Positions 16,138-24,029 of a stretch of DNA of 32,164 bases are shown here, one piece after another. The notes under the pieces were generated by a model that saw only the letters and a program-made list of their open reading frames with translations, had not been told where the DNA came from and ran no database searches. Source of the stretch: Muribaculaceae bacterium (GTDB lineage Bacteria > Bacteroidota > Bacteroidia > Bacteroidales > Muribaculaceae); assembly GCA_022510385.1 (NCBI GenBank), contig JAFLTQ010000025.1:1-32164 (forward strand), read 5' to 3'. The position numbers were made by a program, and so were the translations under genes. The first letter of the stretch is position 1; each line of letters starts with the position of its first letter.

Positions 16138-19100
16138 ATGAGTAAATACTACGATAAGGCGCCCGACATCTCATCCCTCCGGAAAGGCAGACCACGGAAA
16201 AATCCGTGGCTCTTTGCCCTTAAGATAGGGGGTATAGTCGTGTGCTCGCTCTGTATGCTCTTTGCCATAGCCCTCTGGATTATCTCTTATTATCTTTCTC
16301 CGCAGAGAATCACGCGCCTCATAGAAGAGGAAAGCTCCTCTTACCTTAACGCTGAAATTAAAATCGGGAATCTCGATTATAAAATCTTCTCCTCCTACCC
16401 GTGGCTAAGTTTTGAGCTCGATTCCCTCTACGTCGTTTCCAAAACCCTCGACAATATCCCGGCTGATTTAAAGGATTCCCTCCCTCCCGATGCCTCCCTG
16501 CTCGCCTCCGTCGAGATGGTAAAGGGGAAAATCAATATCCACAGCCTCCTGCATAACGAGGTAAATATAAGGGATATAGATATTTCAAGGCCCTCCGTCA
16601 ATATTGTTATCCTGAATGACTCTCTCAATAACTACAATATAGTAAGGGATTCGGCTCTCTCAACTCTCCCCTCTATAAAGAAGATTCCGAAAATCGACAT
16701 CTCCCGATTGAACATCGAGGGCCCGGTCTTGCTTGACTTTTTCTCTCTCCCTGACAGGACCCAAGCCTCTGTCGACATTAATTCTTTCTTCCTGACACGT
16801 AATCCCTCTGCATCTGACCATTCCAAAAGGTATGATATCGGATTCGACGGAACTATAGCGGGGCGTTATCAGGAATTCAGCCTCCCTTCCGATATTCCGG
16901 TAGAATTCCAAACCGGTATCGAACCACATCTTCCGGATATCTCCCTCGATCTTTACTCCCTCAACGTCAAGCTCGCAGATGTCGCGTTAGATGCTACGGG
17001 GGAAATTCACCTCTCCCCGAAAGAGATTGATTGCAGGCAACTAAATCTTCTCTTCAATATCTCCGATCTTTTTGAGCTTGTCACACTCCTGCCCGACCAA
17101 CTGCGTGACAAGGTGATACTTCCCGACGGTTTGTCGGGTTACTTGCCCCTGTCGCTTGATATAGCACTGACCGAGCCATACTCTGTCTCGTTAAAATCTT
17201 CCGGAATCCCATCCGACTTGCCGGCTCTCCACGCCAATATTAAAGTGGAGGATGCACGCCTGCATATGGCTCCCCCGGGATTAAAAAAGATTTCCGCCAA
17301 AGATATCATTCTGGATGTGGAGTGTAACTACGACCCGGTTCTCCTTGAGAATAACTCTCTCGAAATTAAAAAACTACATATCGAGGGAGAGGGGATAGCC
17401 CTTTCAGGTTCTGCCTCTGTTCTTGCAGTCGACTCCATGACTCAAAACTTGAAGGCAAATCTATTTTTTGAAAGCGACCTCCTGGAAACTCTCGGTTATT
17501 TTCTCCCCGGTCTGTCCAAGTCTATCGCCGGCCACATTAAGGGGAATCTGAATTTCAAGGGTGAAGCCCTCAACCTCAGGCCACAAGATTTGGCAAAAGT
17601 CGGAATGGAAAATGTGGAATTAAAAAATATCGGTCTGTCGGGTGCCCTCTCCTCCCGATCACTTGGGTTCTCACTTCTCCCTACTCTCTCTTCCTTATCA
17701 ACCTTCAACACCACCTTCTCCCTTGAGCTCCCGTCATATCTCGATTCGGATTATAAGGATAGCCGGCTCTCCCTGAGCCTCAACGCCGATTCCATAAAGA
17801 TTAAAAGCGGTCAAAACGATCTTGTGGCAAACAGGGTCGACCTCACCATTGCCGGATCGTTTGAGGGGACCGGCAACTCCCCGCAGTCGTACCCGACTGT
17901 CTCCCAATCCAATGGGGCTGAAGATGCTCTGATTGCTTCAAGGGCGGCGCATACTCCGCTGGTGCTCGTTTATGGCGGAGGTCCTCTCTCACTTCTGCCA
18001 TCGATGGTGAAGATAGATGCGGAGATGAAAATAGGGGGCGGGAAATTCAAATCTCCCGATTATGTCTACCCGGTGACTTTCAACGGGATAGATATATCCA
18101 CCAACCTCAACCGCCTCAATATATTTGCTTCTGACGTAAAAACGGCTAATTCCGGTTTCTCAATAGCAGCACAAATCGACGGACTCACACCCTTCTTCAC
18201 AAGTTATAGCGCCACCCCGCTGAAGGCGGATGCGGAGATTAATTTCACAAATGTCGATATCAATGCCCTCAGCTATGGATATTATGGGGCTCTGCTGAAG
18301 AGAAGGCTCCCCTCAGACTCCGTTTTCTATCTGCCTCCGATGTTGCCTTTCACGGCGGCCGACTCTCTCTGCGTCGTAATCCCGCGAAACCTGGAGGCAA
18401 ATATCAGGCTCCGAGCCAATTCGGCGGAGTATATGCAATATAAGTTTATGCCTCTCTCTACCGATATACTGCTCAACAACGGTGTGGCAACTCTCTCAAA
18501 ACTCACTGTCGGAACTCCCTATTGCACGGCGGTGGTGGATTGGACTTATTCCACCCGTCAGCTCAACAATATTTTCATGGACCTCAAGGCCAACGTGGAG
18601 AATTTTAGTTTCGAGCCTTTCTATAAAGTTTTCCCCGAACTTACGGCAAAAGCCCCGGAAATGAAAAATTTCACCGGTAATATCAATGCCGATATCGGGT
18701 GTAAGTTCCTGATGTTTCCGAATATGTTTATGAATCCGGAATCCCTCAAGGCAAATTTTGTTGTCGACGGTTCACATCTTCAATTCGAAAGGGAAGGAAA
18801 AGTGGAAAAAATCACACATCTCATGCTTATCAAAGGGGATGAACCTATACAGCTCCATAATCTTCACATCACCGGTTCTTTACACGACAACCTTTTGCAA
18901 ATCAATCCCTTTAAGATAGAGTTCGAAGATTATCAATTGGAATTTGCCGGAGTCAACAATCTTGCCGGCAAGATCTATTATCATCTGGCTCTTCAAAAAT
19001 CACCCTTCCATCTTCCTTTTGGAGTCTCGGTTTTAGGTACCCTCAAACATCCGGAAATAAAATTGGGAGGCACTCATATCGACGACTATCGGGCAGAGAT

Positions 19101-19230
19101 GGTGTCTTTGGATAATTCATCCACTCTCGATGCGAATATTATGGCTTATCTGCGCCATGGCTGGCTAATCTTTATTCAGGAGGCAGCCAAATGGCAAGCC
19201 GCAAATGACAAACAAACAACAGAAAAATGA
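16138..19230 (+). CDS. AsmA-like inner-membrane-anchored envelope protein
   Basis: A very large protein (1030 residues) of the AsmA-like superfamily. A basic cytoplasmic N-terminus is followed by one transmembrane helix (about residues 24-52, WLFALKIGGIVVCSLCMLFA onward). Then comes the AsmA start, RITRLIEEESSSYLNAEIKI and SSYPWLSFELDSLYV. The remainder is beta-rich and would extend through the periplasm. A C-terminal AsmA-like part contains NFTGNINADIGCKFLM and ends near the family-typical LQKSPFHLPFGVSVLGTL and HPEIKLG segments. Related proteins form bridges that move phospholipids to the outer membrane, so that role is plausible. It starts 34 nt after the DUF5715 gene and overlaps the HAD gene by ATGA. 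Confidence 0.85.
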   Translation: MSKYYDKAPDISSLRKGRPRKNPWLFALKIGGIVVCSLCMLFAIALWIISYYLSPQRITRLIEEESSSYLNAEIKIGNLDYKIFSSYPWLSFELDSLYVVSKTLDNIPADLKDSLPPDASLLASVEMVKGKINIHSLLHNEVNIRDIDISRPSVNIVILNDSLNNYNIVRDSALSTLPSIKKIPKIDISRLNIEGPVLLDFFSLPDRTQASVDINSFFLTRNPSASDHSKRYDIGFDGTIAGRYQEFSLPSDIPVEFQTGIEPHLPDISLDLYSLNVKLADVALDATGEIHLSPKEIDCRQLNLLFNISDLFELVTLLPDQLRDKVILPDGLSGYLPLSLDIALTEPYSVSLKSSGIPSDLPALHANIKVEDARLHMAPPGLKKISAKDIILDVECNYDPVLLENNSLEIKKLHIEGEGIALSGSASVLAVDSMTQNLKANLFFESDLLETLGYFLPGLSKSIAGHIKGNLNFKGEALNLRPQDLAKVGMENVELKNIGLSGALSSRSLGFSLLPTLSSLSTFNTTFSLELPSYLDSDYKDSRLSLSLNADSIKIKSGQNDLVANRVDLTIAGSFEGTGNSPQSYPTVSQSNGAEDALIASRAAHTPLVLVYGGGPLSLLPSMVKIDAEMKIGGGKFKSPDYVYPVTFNGIDISTNLNRLNIFASDVKTANSGFSIAAQIDGLTPFFTSYSATPLKADAEINFTNVDINALSYGYYGALLKRRLPSDSVFYLPPMLPFTAADSLCVVIPRNLEANIRLRANSAEYMQYKFMPLSTDILLNNGVATLSKLTVGTPYCTAVVDWTYSTRQLNNIFMDLKANVENFSFEPFYKVFPELTAKAPEMKNFTGNINADIGCKFLMFPNMFMNPESLKANFVVDGSHLQFEREGKVEKITHLMLIKGDEPIQLHNLHITGSLHDNLLQINPFKIEFEDYQLEFAGVNNLAGKIYYHLALQKSPFHLPFGVSVLGTLKHPEIKLGGTHIDDYRAEMVSLDNSSTLDANIMAYLRHGWLIFIQEAAKWQAANDKQTTEK

Positions 19231-19934
19231 GCAAACCCCTTGCTTCCTCAATCCCGCCGTCATTGCCACCCGGCATCAAGGCTGCTCTTATAGATATGGA
19301 TGGAGTCCTCTTCGATTCGATGCCTTTCCATGCCGCTTCATGGCACCGGCTCTTCACCGAACTCGGAGTGACTACAAGCCGGCCCGAGGAGTATTATCTC
19401 TATGAAGGGATGAAGGGCTCCGACACTATAGGTATGATTCTCAAACGTGAACTCGACATCGACACCACAGAGGAGGAACGCAGGGAGATTTATGCCAAAA
19501 AAGCGGAACTTTTCAAAGACTGCGGGCAGGCCCCGGCAATGCCCGGAGCCGCTAAAATGCTCGCCGGACTAAAAAAATTGGGAATCGACACTTACCTTGT
19601 CACCGGCTCGGCCCAAGGTTCGCTCCTCGATAATTTAGACTCCCTTTATCCCGGTTTCTTCCCTAAGGAGAAGAGAATTACGGCGCTCGACGTTAAAAAC
19701 GGAAAACCTCATCCGGAACCCTATCTCCGCGGAGTGGAGAAAGCAGGCGTTGACCCTTCGCAGGCAATTGTGATTGAAAATGCTCCCCTCGGTGTCAGAG
19801 CCGGTAAGGCAGCCGGACTCTTCACGATAGCTGTCACCACGGGGCCGATCCCTGCCGAGGCATTTGTAAAAGAGAAAGCTGACATTATTTTCCCCGACAT
19901 GATTTCTTTTGCCGACTGGCTGCATAAAATCTGA
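19227..19934 (+). CDS. HAD-superfamily phosphatase (beta-phosphoglucomutase-like)
   Basis: A 235-residue HAD subfamily IA hydrolase. Motif I is DMDGVLFDS with nucleophile Asp23 and acid/base Asp25. Motif II is the Thr in YLVTGSAQ, motif III the Lys in VKNGKPHPEPYL, and motif IV IENAPLGVRAGKAAG. An alpha-helical cap lies between motifs I and II (residues about 35-100). Such enzymes act on sugar phosphates or similar small phosphomonoesters; KPHPEPYL is frequent in beta-phosphoglucomutase-like proteins. The start overlaps the AsmA-like stop codon, and aroB begins 45 nt after its stop. The substrate is not predictable. Confidence 0.9.
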   Translation: MSKPLASSIPPSLPPGIKAALIDMDGVLFDSMPFHAASWHRLFTELGVTTSRPEEYYLYEGMKGSDTIGMILKRELDIDTTEEERREIYAKKAELFKDCGQAPAMPGAAKMLAGLKKLGIDTYLVTGSAQGSLLDNLDSLYPGFFPKEKRITALDVKNGKPHPEPYLRGVEKAGVDPSQAIVIENAPLGVRAGKAAGLFTIAVTTGPIPAEAFVKEKADIIFPDMISFADWLHKI

Positions 19935-19979
19935 ACCTCGATTCCCCATCACTGTAAGGCTATTAATGCACATCAAAAT

Positions 19980-21032
19980 ATGACCCGGAAATATCTGACT
20001 GATTCGCCCGCTCTTGAGATAGATAGCTCTGTTGATAATCTTTCCCCTGACAGAGTGCTCGTCGTCACTGATAAAAATGTGGAGAAGATCGTTTTGCCAC
20101 GCCTGAAAGACTCATCAATTGTAAGGGAGGCTCCTCGTTTCACCATGACTCCGGGAGAAACGGAGAAAAATCTCGCCACTGTCATCAAGGTGTGGGAAAA
20201 ACTTGAAGAGATCGGTGCCACAAGGAAAAGTCTGGTGCTGAATATCGGCGGGGGAGTCGTCACGGATTTGGGAGGATTTGCCGCAGCCACTTTCAAACGA
20301 GGGATTAGAACCATTAATTTCCCTACCACTCTGCTCGGGGCTGTCGATGCTGCCACCGGTGGCAAGACGGGTATCGATTTCAATGGACTTAAGAATGAGA
20401 TAGGAGCCTTTCATAATCCCTCGAAAGTCATCATTTCCCCCATCCCTTTTGAAACTCTTCCGCAAGAGGAACTTCTCTCCGGATATGCTGAGATGGTCAA
20501 GACGGCTCTCTTCAGTAGCCGCGAATTCTATATATCTCTTCTTGATATTGAGAGGATGCTCAATGATTCCTTGGCCTTGGGGGAGGCTGTGGAGCAATGT
20601 GTCAGGATAAAGGAGGAGGTAGTGGAGCAAGATCCCCGAGAGAAGGGATTGCGCAAGGTGCTGAATTTAGGACACACTGCCGGACATGCTTTCGAATCCT
20701 TCCGGCTCCTGGAGGGTAAACCGGTGACTCACGGTAAAGCTGTGGCCCATGGCCTGTTAGTGACCCTTATCCTGAGTCATCTGATCCTTGGTTTTGATTC
20801 CAAGGAAATCTATCATTATCGGGATTTTCTGAGAGAAAATTATGGGGGTCCGCTGATCGAATGTAGGGATATAGAAGAGATAATAGGGAAAATGAATAGT
20901 GATAAGAAGAACCGCCGGTATGGGCAGCCGCTATTCACGTTGCTGAAGGATATCGGGGTAGCGGAGCTCGACATCGAGCCCTCGCAGGAGGATTTACGTC
21001 GCTCGCTCGAAATCTACCGGGGTGAGTTGTGA
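19980..21032 (+). CDS. aroB: 3-dehydroquinate synthase
   Basis: A 350-residue AroB, converting DAHP to 3-dehydroquinate in the shikimate pathway with NAD+ and a divalent metal. Visible are the NAD-binding segment GGGVVTDLGGFAAATFKRGI, NFPTTLLGAVDAATGGKTGI, PFETLPQEELLSGYAEMVKT with the metal-binding Glu, and NLGHTAGHAFE with metal-ligand His. The length matches the family. It closes the run that began with the OmpA-like gene. The last two residues (Glu-Leu) and the stop codon are formed by the GTTGTGAG-type repeat that begins at about 21022, so the natural C-terminus may have been slightly changed by the repeat. Confidence 0.95.
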   Translation: MTRKYLTDSPALEIDSSVDNLSPDRVLVVTDKNVEKIVLPRLKDSSIVREAPRFTMTPGETEKNLATVIKVWEKLEEIGATRKSLVLNIGGGVVTDLGGFAAATFKRGIRTINFPTTLLGAVDAATGGKTGIDFNGLKNEIGAFHNPSKVIISPIPFETLPQEELLSGYAEMVKTALFSSREFYISLLDIERMLNDSLALGEAVEQCVRIKEEVVEQDPREKGLRKVLNLGHTAGHAFESFRLLEGKPVTHGKAVAHGLLVTLILSHLILGFDSKEIYHYRDFLRENYGGPLIECRDIEEIIGKMNSDKKNRRYGQPLFTLLKDIGVAELDIEPSQEDLRRSLEIYRGEL

Positions 21033-21310
21033 GTTGTGAGTTGTAAGTTGTGAGTTGTGAGTTGTAAGTTTTGGTAACCGCCCGGTCCTCCGGGCGGTAG
21101 AAAACGACCAAAAGCCGATAAATTGTAGACCGCTCAGGGGACTGAGCGGATACGAGGAGCGGAGCGACTATAATGGGAAGAACTTTTTTCAAAGTTCTCA
21201 TATGTAGATGAGTTGTAAGTTGTGAGAGTTGGGTGGTGGAACTGGAAATGGGAAGAACTTTTTCCAAAGTTCTCATATAAAGGATTTTGAAAAAATCCTA
21301 CCCATTGGAT
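21022..21310. repeat. Mosaic of interspersed hairpin repeats downstream of aroB
   Basis: This block starts in the aroB stop codon and contains no credible gene. In order: direct GAGTTGTRAGTT repeats (21022-21071); a two-level hairpin at 21069-21113 (outer TTTTGGT/ACCAAAA, inner ACCGCCCGG/CCGGGCGGT); the CCGCTCAG-GGGA-CTGAGCGG hairpin with tail (21130-21169); the GAACTTTTTTCAAAGTTC hairpin (21172-21203); another GAGTTGTAAG stretch (21208-21234); and a longer copy with the second hairpin AGGATTTT/AAAATCCT (21247-21310). The same modules recur to the right. Minus-strand reading frames here are translations of repeats. From 21311 to the next gene I see a candidate promoter and a GC-rich imperfect palindrome near 21431-21461 only. 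Confidence 0.8.
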
Positions 21311-21375
21311 AGCCCGCAGGACTGCATTAGGCTCATTCTCAACCGCAAAAGTGTTAAATGTTGTTAAAATTTTAA

Positions 21376-21402
21376 TTGCTAATCCAATTTATATTAATTT
21401 TG
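21376..21402 (+). promoter_or_regulatory. Candidate promoter for the secreted beta-rich protein gene
   Basis: TAATTTTG at 21395-21402 fits the Bacteroidota -7 consensus TAnnTTTG. The nearest upstream box is TTG at 21376-21378, 16 nt away, which is shorter than usual. This would leave a 5' leader of about 110 nt containing an imperfect CCCCGG/CCGGGG palindrome at 21431-21461. Confidence 0.4.
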
Positions 21403-21518
21403 GCTTGAAAAGAAAAATGGGCCTATCCACACCCCGGGGGACGAGTATGAATTCCGGGGGTATTTGATTGGAAAAGGAGATAATAAACTTACATAAAACT
21501 AACCTTAAATTAATTACA

Positions 21519-23459
21519 ATGAAAAAACTTTTACTTTTTTTCGCAACGTTGCTATGCGTAAGCTCCGCATATGCAGAACAAGAAGCTTATGAATGGTATG
21601 TTACCGGCAATAAGAAGTTTGAAACTATTCCATCAAACTCATCTTTCTTCACTGTAAAAAAAGGGGATGGTGATATGTCTTATGCAGACAAATATGGATC
21701 ATGTACATTTTTAACTTTAAGCGGGAAATCTGTAACATCAACCTATGGACTAAAGATGGAATCAGCATCAACAATTTCCTGGAGTACCTCACGCCCCTCA
21801 AAACTTATTATTGTTCAGGGAACAGGATCAAGTTTCAAAGATGATACCATAAAGTTAGATGATAATGTTATTTCAGCTACTGCTAACGAAAACCCTGGTG
21901 ATGGTTATACTAATGCTAAGGTATATACTATAGAGAATATAAAAGCAGGTGATCACAAGCTTACTAGAGGTAGTAACGAATTTGGACTCTTTTATTTTGC
22001 TGTAATTTTAGATGAGTTAAAGGGTGTGCAACTTAGTGCTCCTACAATTAATGCAGATGCTTCCGGTAATGTAACTATCTCAAAACCGGAGAATGCTACG
22101 AAGGTTGTTTATACAACTGATGGAAAGACCCCGGATGAAAATTCTACAGAATACACAGCTTCTTTCAAAGTTGAGGATGGTACTGTTGTAAAAGCTTTGG
22201 CTATCGGTGATGGTTCATCTTATGCAAATTCAGAAGTAACTACAGAAACTGTATATATTGCCAACGGAACTGTTGCAACTCCTACAGTTGGGCAATTCAA
22301 TGGTACTTTCGCCCTTACTTGCTCTACTCCCAAAGCTAAAATTGAATATTCACTTGACGGCACAAGCTATGTTGAATATACAATGCCTGTAACTCTTACG
22401 GAATCAACCTCCGTTAAGGTAAGAGCTACTCGTGATGGCTGGACAGCAGCAGAAACTACAGTTGAAGTTACCGCCCTTCCTTCTGTTAAGAAATCTAAGA
22501 CTATTTACATCGGAGCCGGTTCATTCGCGAGTGACAAAACAAATGTGAAAGTTGATGAAAAGAACACATTGGTAGGTGTGGAAGGCGACGAATCAAAAGC
22601 TTATGGCTTTAATATCCAGATGGGTGGAGATGGCTCGAAAGAATTTGGTAGCGGAAATAAAATTGCAGTACCAGAATTAGGAGAAGGTCAAACTCGTACC
22701 GGTATAAAGGGTTCAAATGGAGTTGAAAATTCTTTGATTATTCCTGAAGGTTTAATGGTTAATCGTATTACTTTCTACAGTTATCCCGAAGATGGTTCAA
22801 GAGTTTCCGGGTGGTCATCAGTAAATGGTGTGGAGTATAATGATTATGCTAATGTTCCAATGGGTTCCACGGCTGCTACCTCATCTACATCTCCTGACAT
22901 TCGTATTTTCAACTTTGATGGTGCCACAGGTAAAATTACATTCAAAAGCTCAGGTGAAAGAGTAATTTATGTTTTGGCTGTTGATATCATCGAAGAAAAA
23001 GATGTTCCCGCAGCTCCGACAGCTAAAGTGGATGGCGTGGAAGTTTCTGACGGTATAGATGTTAGTGATGGTAAGAAAAAAGTTACTTTCGAAGCTGCTG
23101 ATGAAAACCATGTTGTTTATGCTGCTTTCGTAGGTGAAGTAAGTGCTGCAGCCGAAGAAGAAGGTATGACACATGAAAAAGCTCCTGAAGGGACAAAATT
23201 CACTAAGGTTGATAAAGACGGCTTCGAAGTAAGCGAAAAAGGTACTCTCTACTATTTTGCTCACGATCCTGCAAATGACGTTAAGGGTGAACTTCGCTCA
23301 ATAGCTGTAACAGGTACAACCGCTATCGATGGTATCGATGTTGACGCTAATGCTCCTGTTGAGTACTTCAACCTCCAGGGTGTACGCGTAGCAAATCCTG
23401 AAAACGGTATCTTCATCCGTCGTCAGGGTGACAAGGTAAGCAAAGTTGTTGTGAGATAA
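21519..23459 (+). CDS. Secreted protein with chitobiase-like beta repeats and C-terminal sorting-like tail
   Basis: A 646-residue exported protein of unknown function. The start is the ATG at 21519, which opens a clear signal peptide cleaved after SSAYA. A frame extension to a TTG at 21468 lacks support. After an N-terminal beta domain, two tandem segments resemble CHB_HEX_C/chitobiase C-terminal-like Ig folds: NATKVVYTTDGKTPDENSTE with VKALAIGDGSSYANS, then AKIEYSLDGTSYVEY with VKVRATRDGWTAAE. A further beta region ends in EYFNLQGVRVANPENGIFIR, the tail common in Prevotella and Muribaculaceae secreted proteins, reminiscent of Por-type sorting domains. The DNA is more AT-rich with T-ending codons than the preceding genes, suggesting high expression or a different origin. 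It lies alone, flanked by repeat blocks. Confidence 0.8.
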   Translation: MKKLLLFFATLLCVSSAYAEQEAYEWYVTGNKKFETIPSNSSFFTVKKGDGDMSYADKYGSCTFLTLSGKSVTSTYGLKMESASTISWSTSRPSKLIIVQGTGSSFKDDTIKLDDNVISATANENPGDGYTNAKVYTIENIKAGDHKLTRGSNEFGLFYFAVILDELKGVQLSAPTINADASGNVTISKPENATKVVYTTDGKTPDENSTEYTASFKVEDGTVVKALAIGDGSSYANSEVTTETVYIANGTVATPTVGQFNGTFALTCSTPKAKIEYSLDGTSYVEYTMPVTLTESTSVKVRATRDGWTAAETTVEVTALPSVKKSKTIYIGAGSFASDKTNVKVDEKNTLVGVEGDESKAYGFNIQMGGDGSKEFGSGNKIAVPELGEGQTRTGIKGSNGVENSLIIPEGLMVNRITFYSYPEDGSRVSGWSSVNGVEYNDYANVPMGSTAATSSTSPDIRIFNFDGATGKITFKSSGERVIYVLAVDIIEEKDVPAAPTAKVDGVEVSDGIDVSDGKKKVTFEAADENHVVYAAFVGEVSAAAEEEGMTHEKAPEGTKFTKVDKDGFEVSEKGTLYYFAHDPANDVKGELRSIAVTGTTAIDGIDVDANAPVEYFNLQGVRVANPENGIFIRRQGDKVSKVVVR

Positions 23460-23484
23460 ATCTCTATAACAGTAAAAGAATAGC

Positions 23485-23518
23485 AATCGGGCGCTCCTCT
23501 CAGGGCGCCCGATTTTTC
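23485..23518 (+). terminator. Rho-independent terminator of the secreted protein gene
   Basis: A perfect 10-bp GC-rich stem (AATCGGGCGC at 23485-23494 with GCGCCCGATT at 23505-23514), with a 10-nt loop, runs into TTTTT. It begins 26 nt after the stop codon. This is the clearest intrinsic terminator in the window. Confidence 0.9.
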
Positions 23519-23530
23519 ATCTCCCCCCCG

Positions 23531-23850
23531 TTTGAGTTGTAAGTTTTGAGTTGTAAGTTTTTAGTAGGGACGCGACCTGTCGCGTCCGCCGCACAAAAAA
23601 AGGATTTTGAAAAAATCCTGCCCGTTAGAGAGAGTCGCGGAGCGACTGAAGATTATTAACCCATTGGTCGAAACGAGCGCAGCGAGTTGAGAGCTGTGGG
23701 AAGGAAGAGACGGTCGCGATGGAAATGGGAAGAACTTTTTTCAAAGTTCTCATATAAAGGATTTTGGAAAAATCTGCCCGTTTAATGGATTTCCCTTTGA
23801 AAGGGACAAAATATGGCATTTCTTTCCCTTTTGAAGGGAAATTACTATAT
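23531..23850. repeat. Mosaic of interspersed hairpin repeats before the first ATPase gene
   Basis: No credible gene. Modules in order are: GAGTTGTAAGTTTT repeats (23533-23561); a perfect 9-bp GGACGCGAC/GTCGCGTCC hairpin (23568-23587); a lone AGGATTTT/AAAATCCT hairpin (about 23600-23620); a 68-bp module beginning with the AGTCGC-GGA-GCGACT hairpin (23633-23700); and a 127-bp leader module (23724-23850) with four hairpins, two of them TCCCTTT/AAAGGGA-type. The leader module is about 95% identical by eye to 27188-27318. Confidence 0.8.
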
Positions 23851-23857
23851 TTTTTTG

Positions 23858-24000
23858 TTTGTTTTTCGGGGCATAAGTTGGAAAAATAGCAACTTTTGTT
23901 AGTTTTTCGAGGTATAAGTTGGAAAAATTGCAACTTTTGTTTGTTTTTCGAGTTATAAGTGGGAAAAACTGCAACTTTTGTTTGATATTCCGGGTATAAT
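23858..24000. repeat. 41-bp tandem repeat, about 3.5 copies
   Basis: Three full units (23858-23898, 23899-23939, 23940-23980) and a partial fourth (23981-24000), diverged by a few bases each. In the first two units AAGTTG pairs with CAACTT around a 9-nt spacer, so each can fold; the third unit has one mismatch. The last unit supplies the TTTG of the promoter below. There are no spacers between units, so this is not CRISPR. Confidence 0.85.
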
Positions 24001-24012
24001 TATATAGATTTG
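23981..24012 (+). promoter_or_regulatory. Candidate promoter of the first ATPase gene
   Basis: TTTG at 23981-23984, 20 nt, then TAGATTTG at 24005-24012, a good match to the Bacteroidota consensus. A GGAG at 24021-24024 then sits 5 nt before the ATG at 24030. Confidence 0.6.
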
Positions 24013-24029
24013 CAAAAAATGGAGATCTT

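Noticed and set aside
20935..21276. Minus-strand frame starting MRTLEKVLPI
   Set aside because: It is a translation of the interspersed repeats and runs into aroB. The same peptide appears wherever the repeat occurs.
23625..23974. Two overlapping minus-strand frames with MQFF...RKTNKSC repeats
   Set aside because: They are produced by the 41-bp tandem array and leader module, without start signal or conserved protein features.
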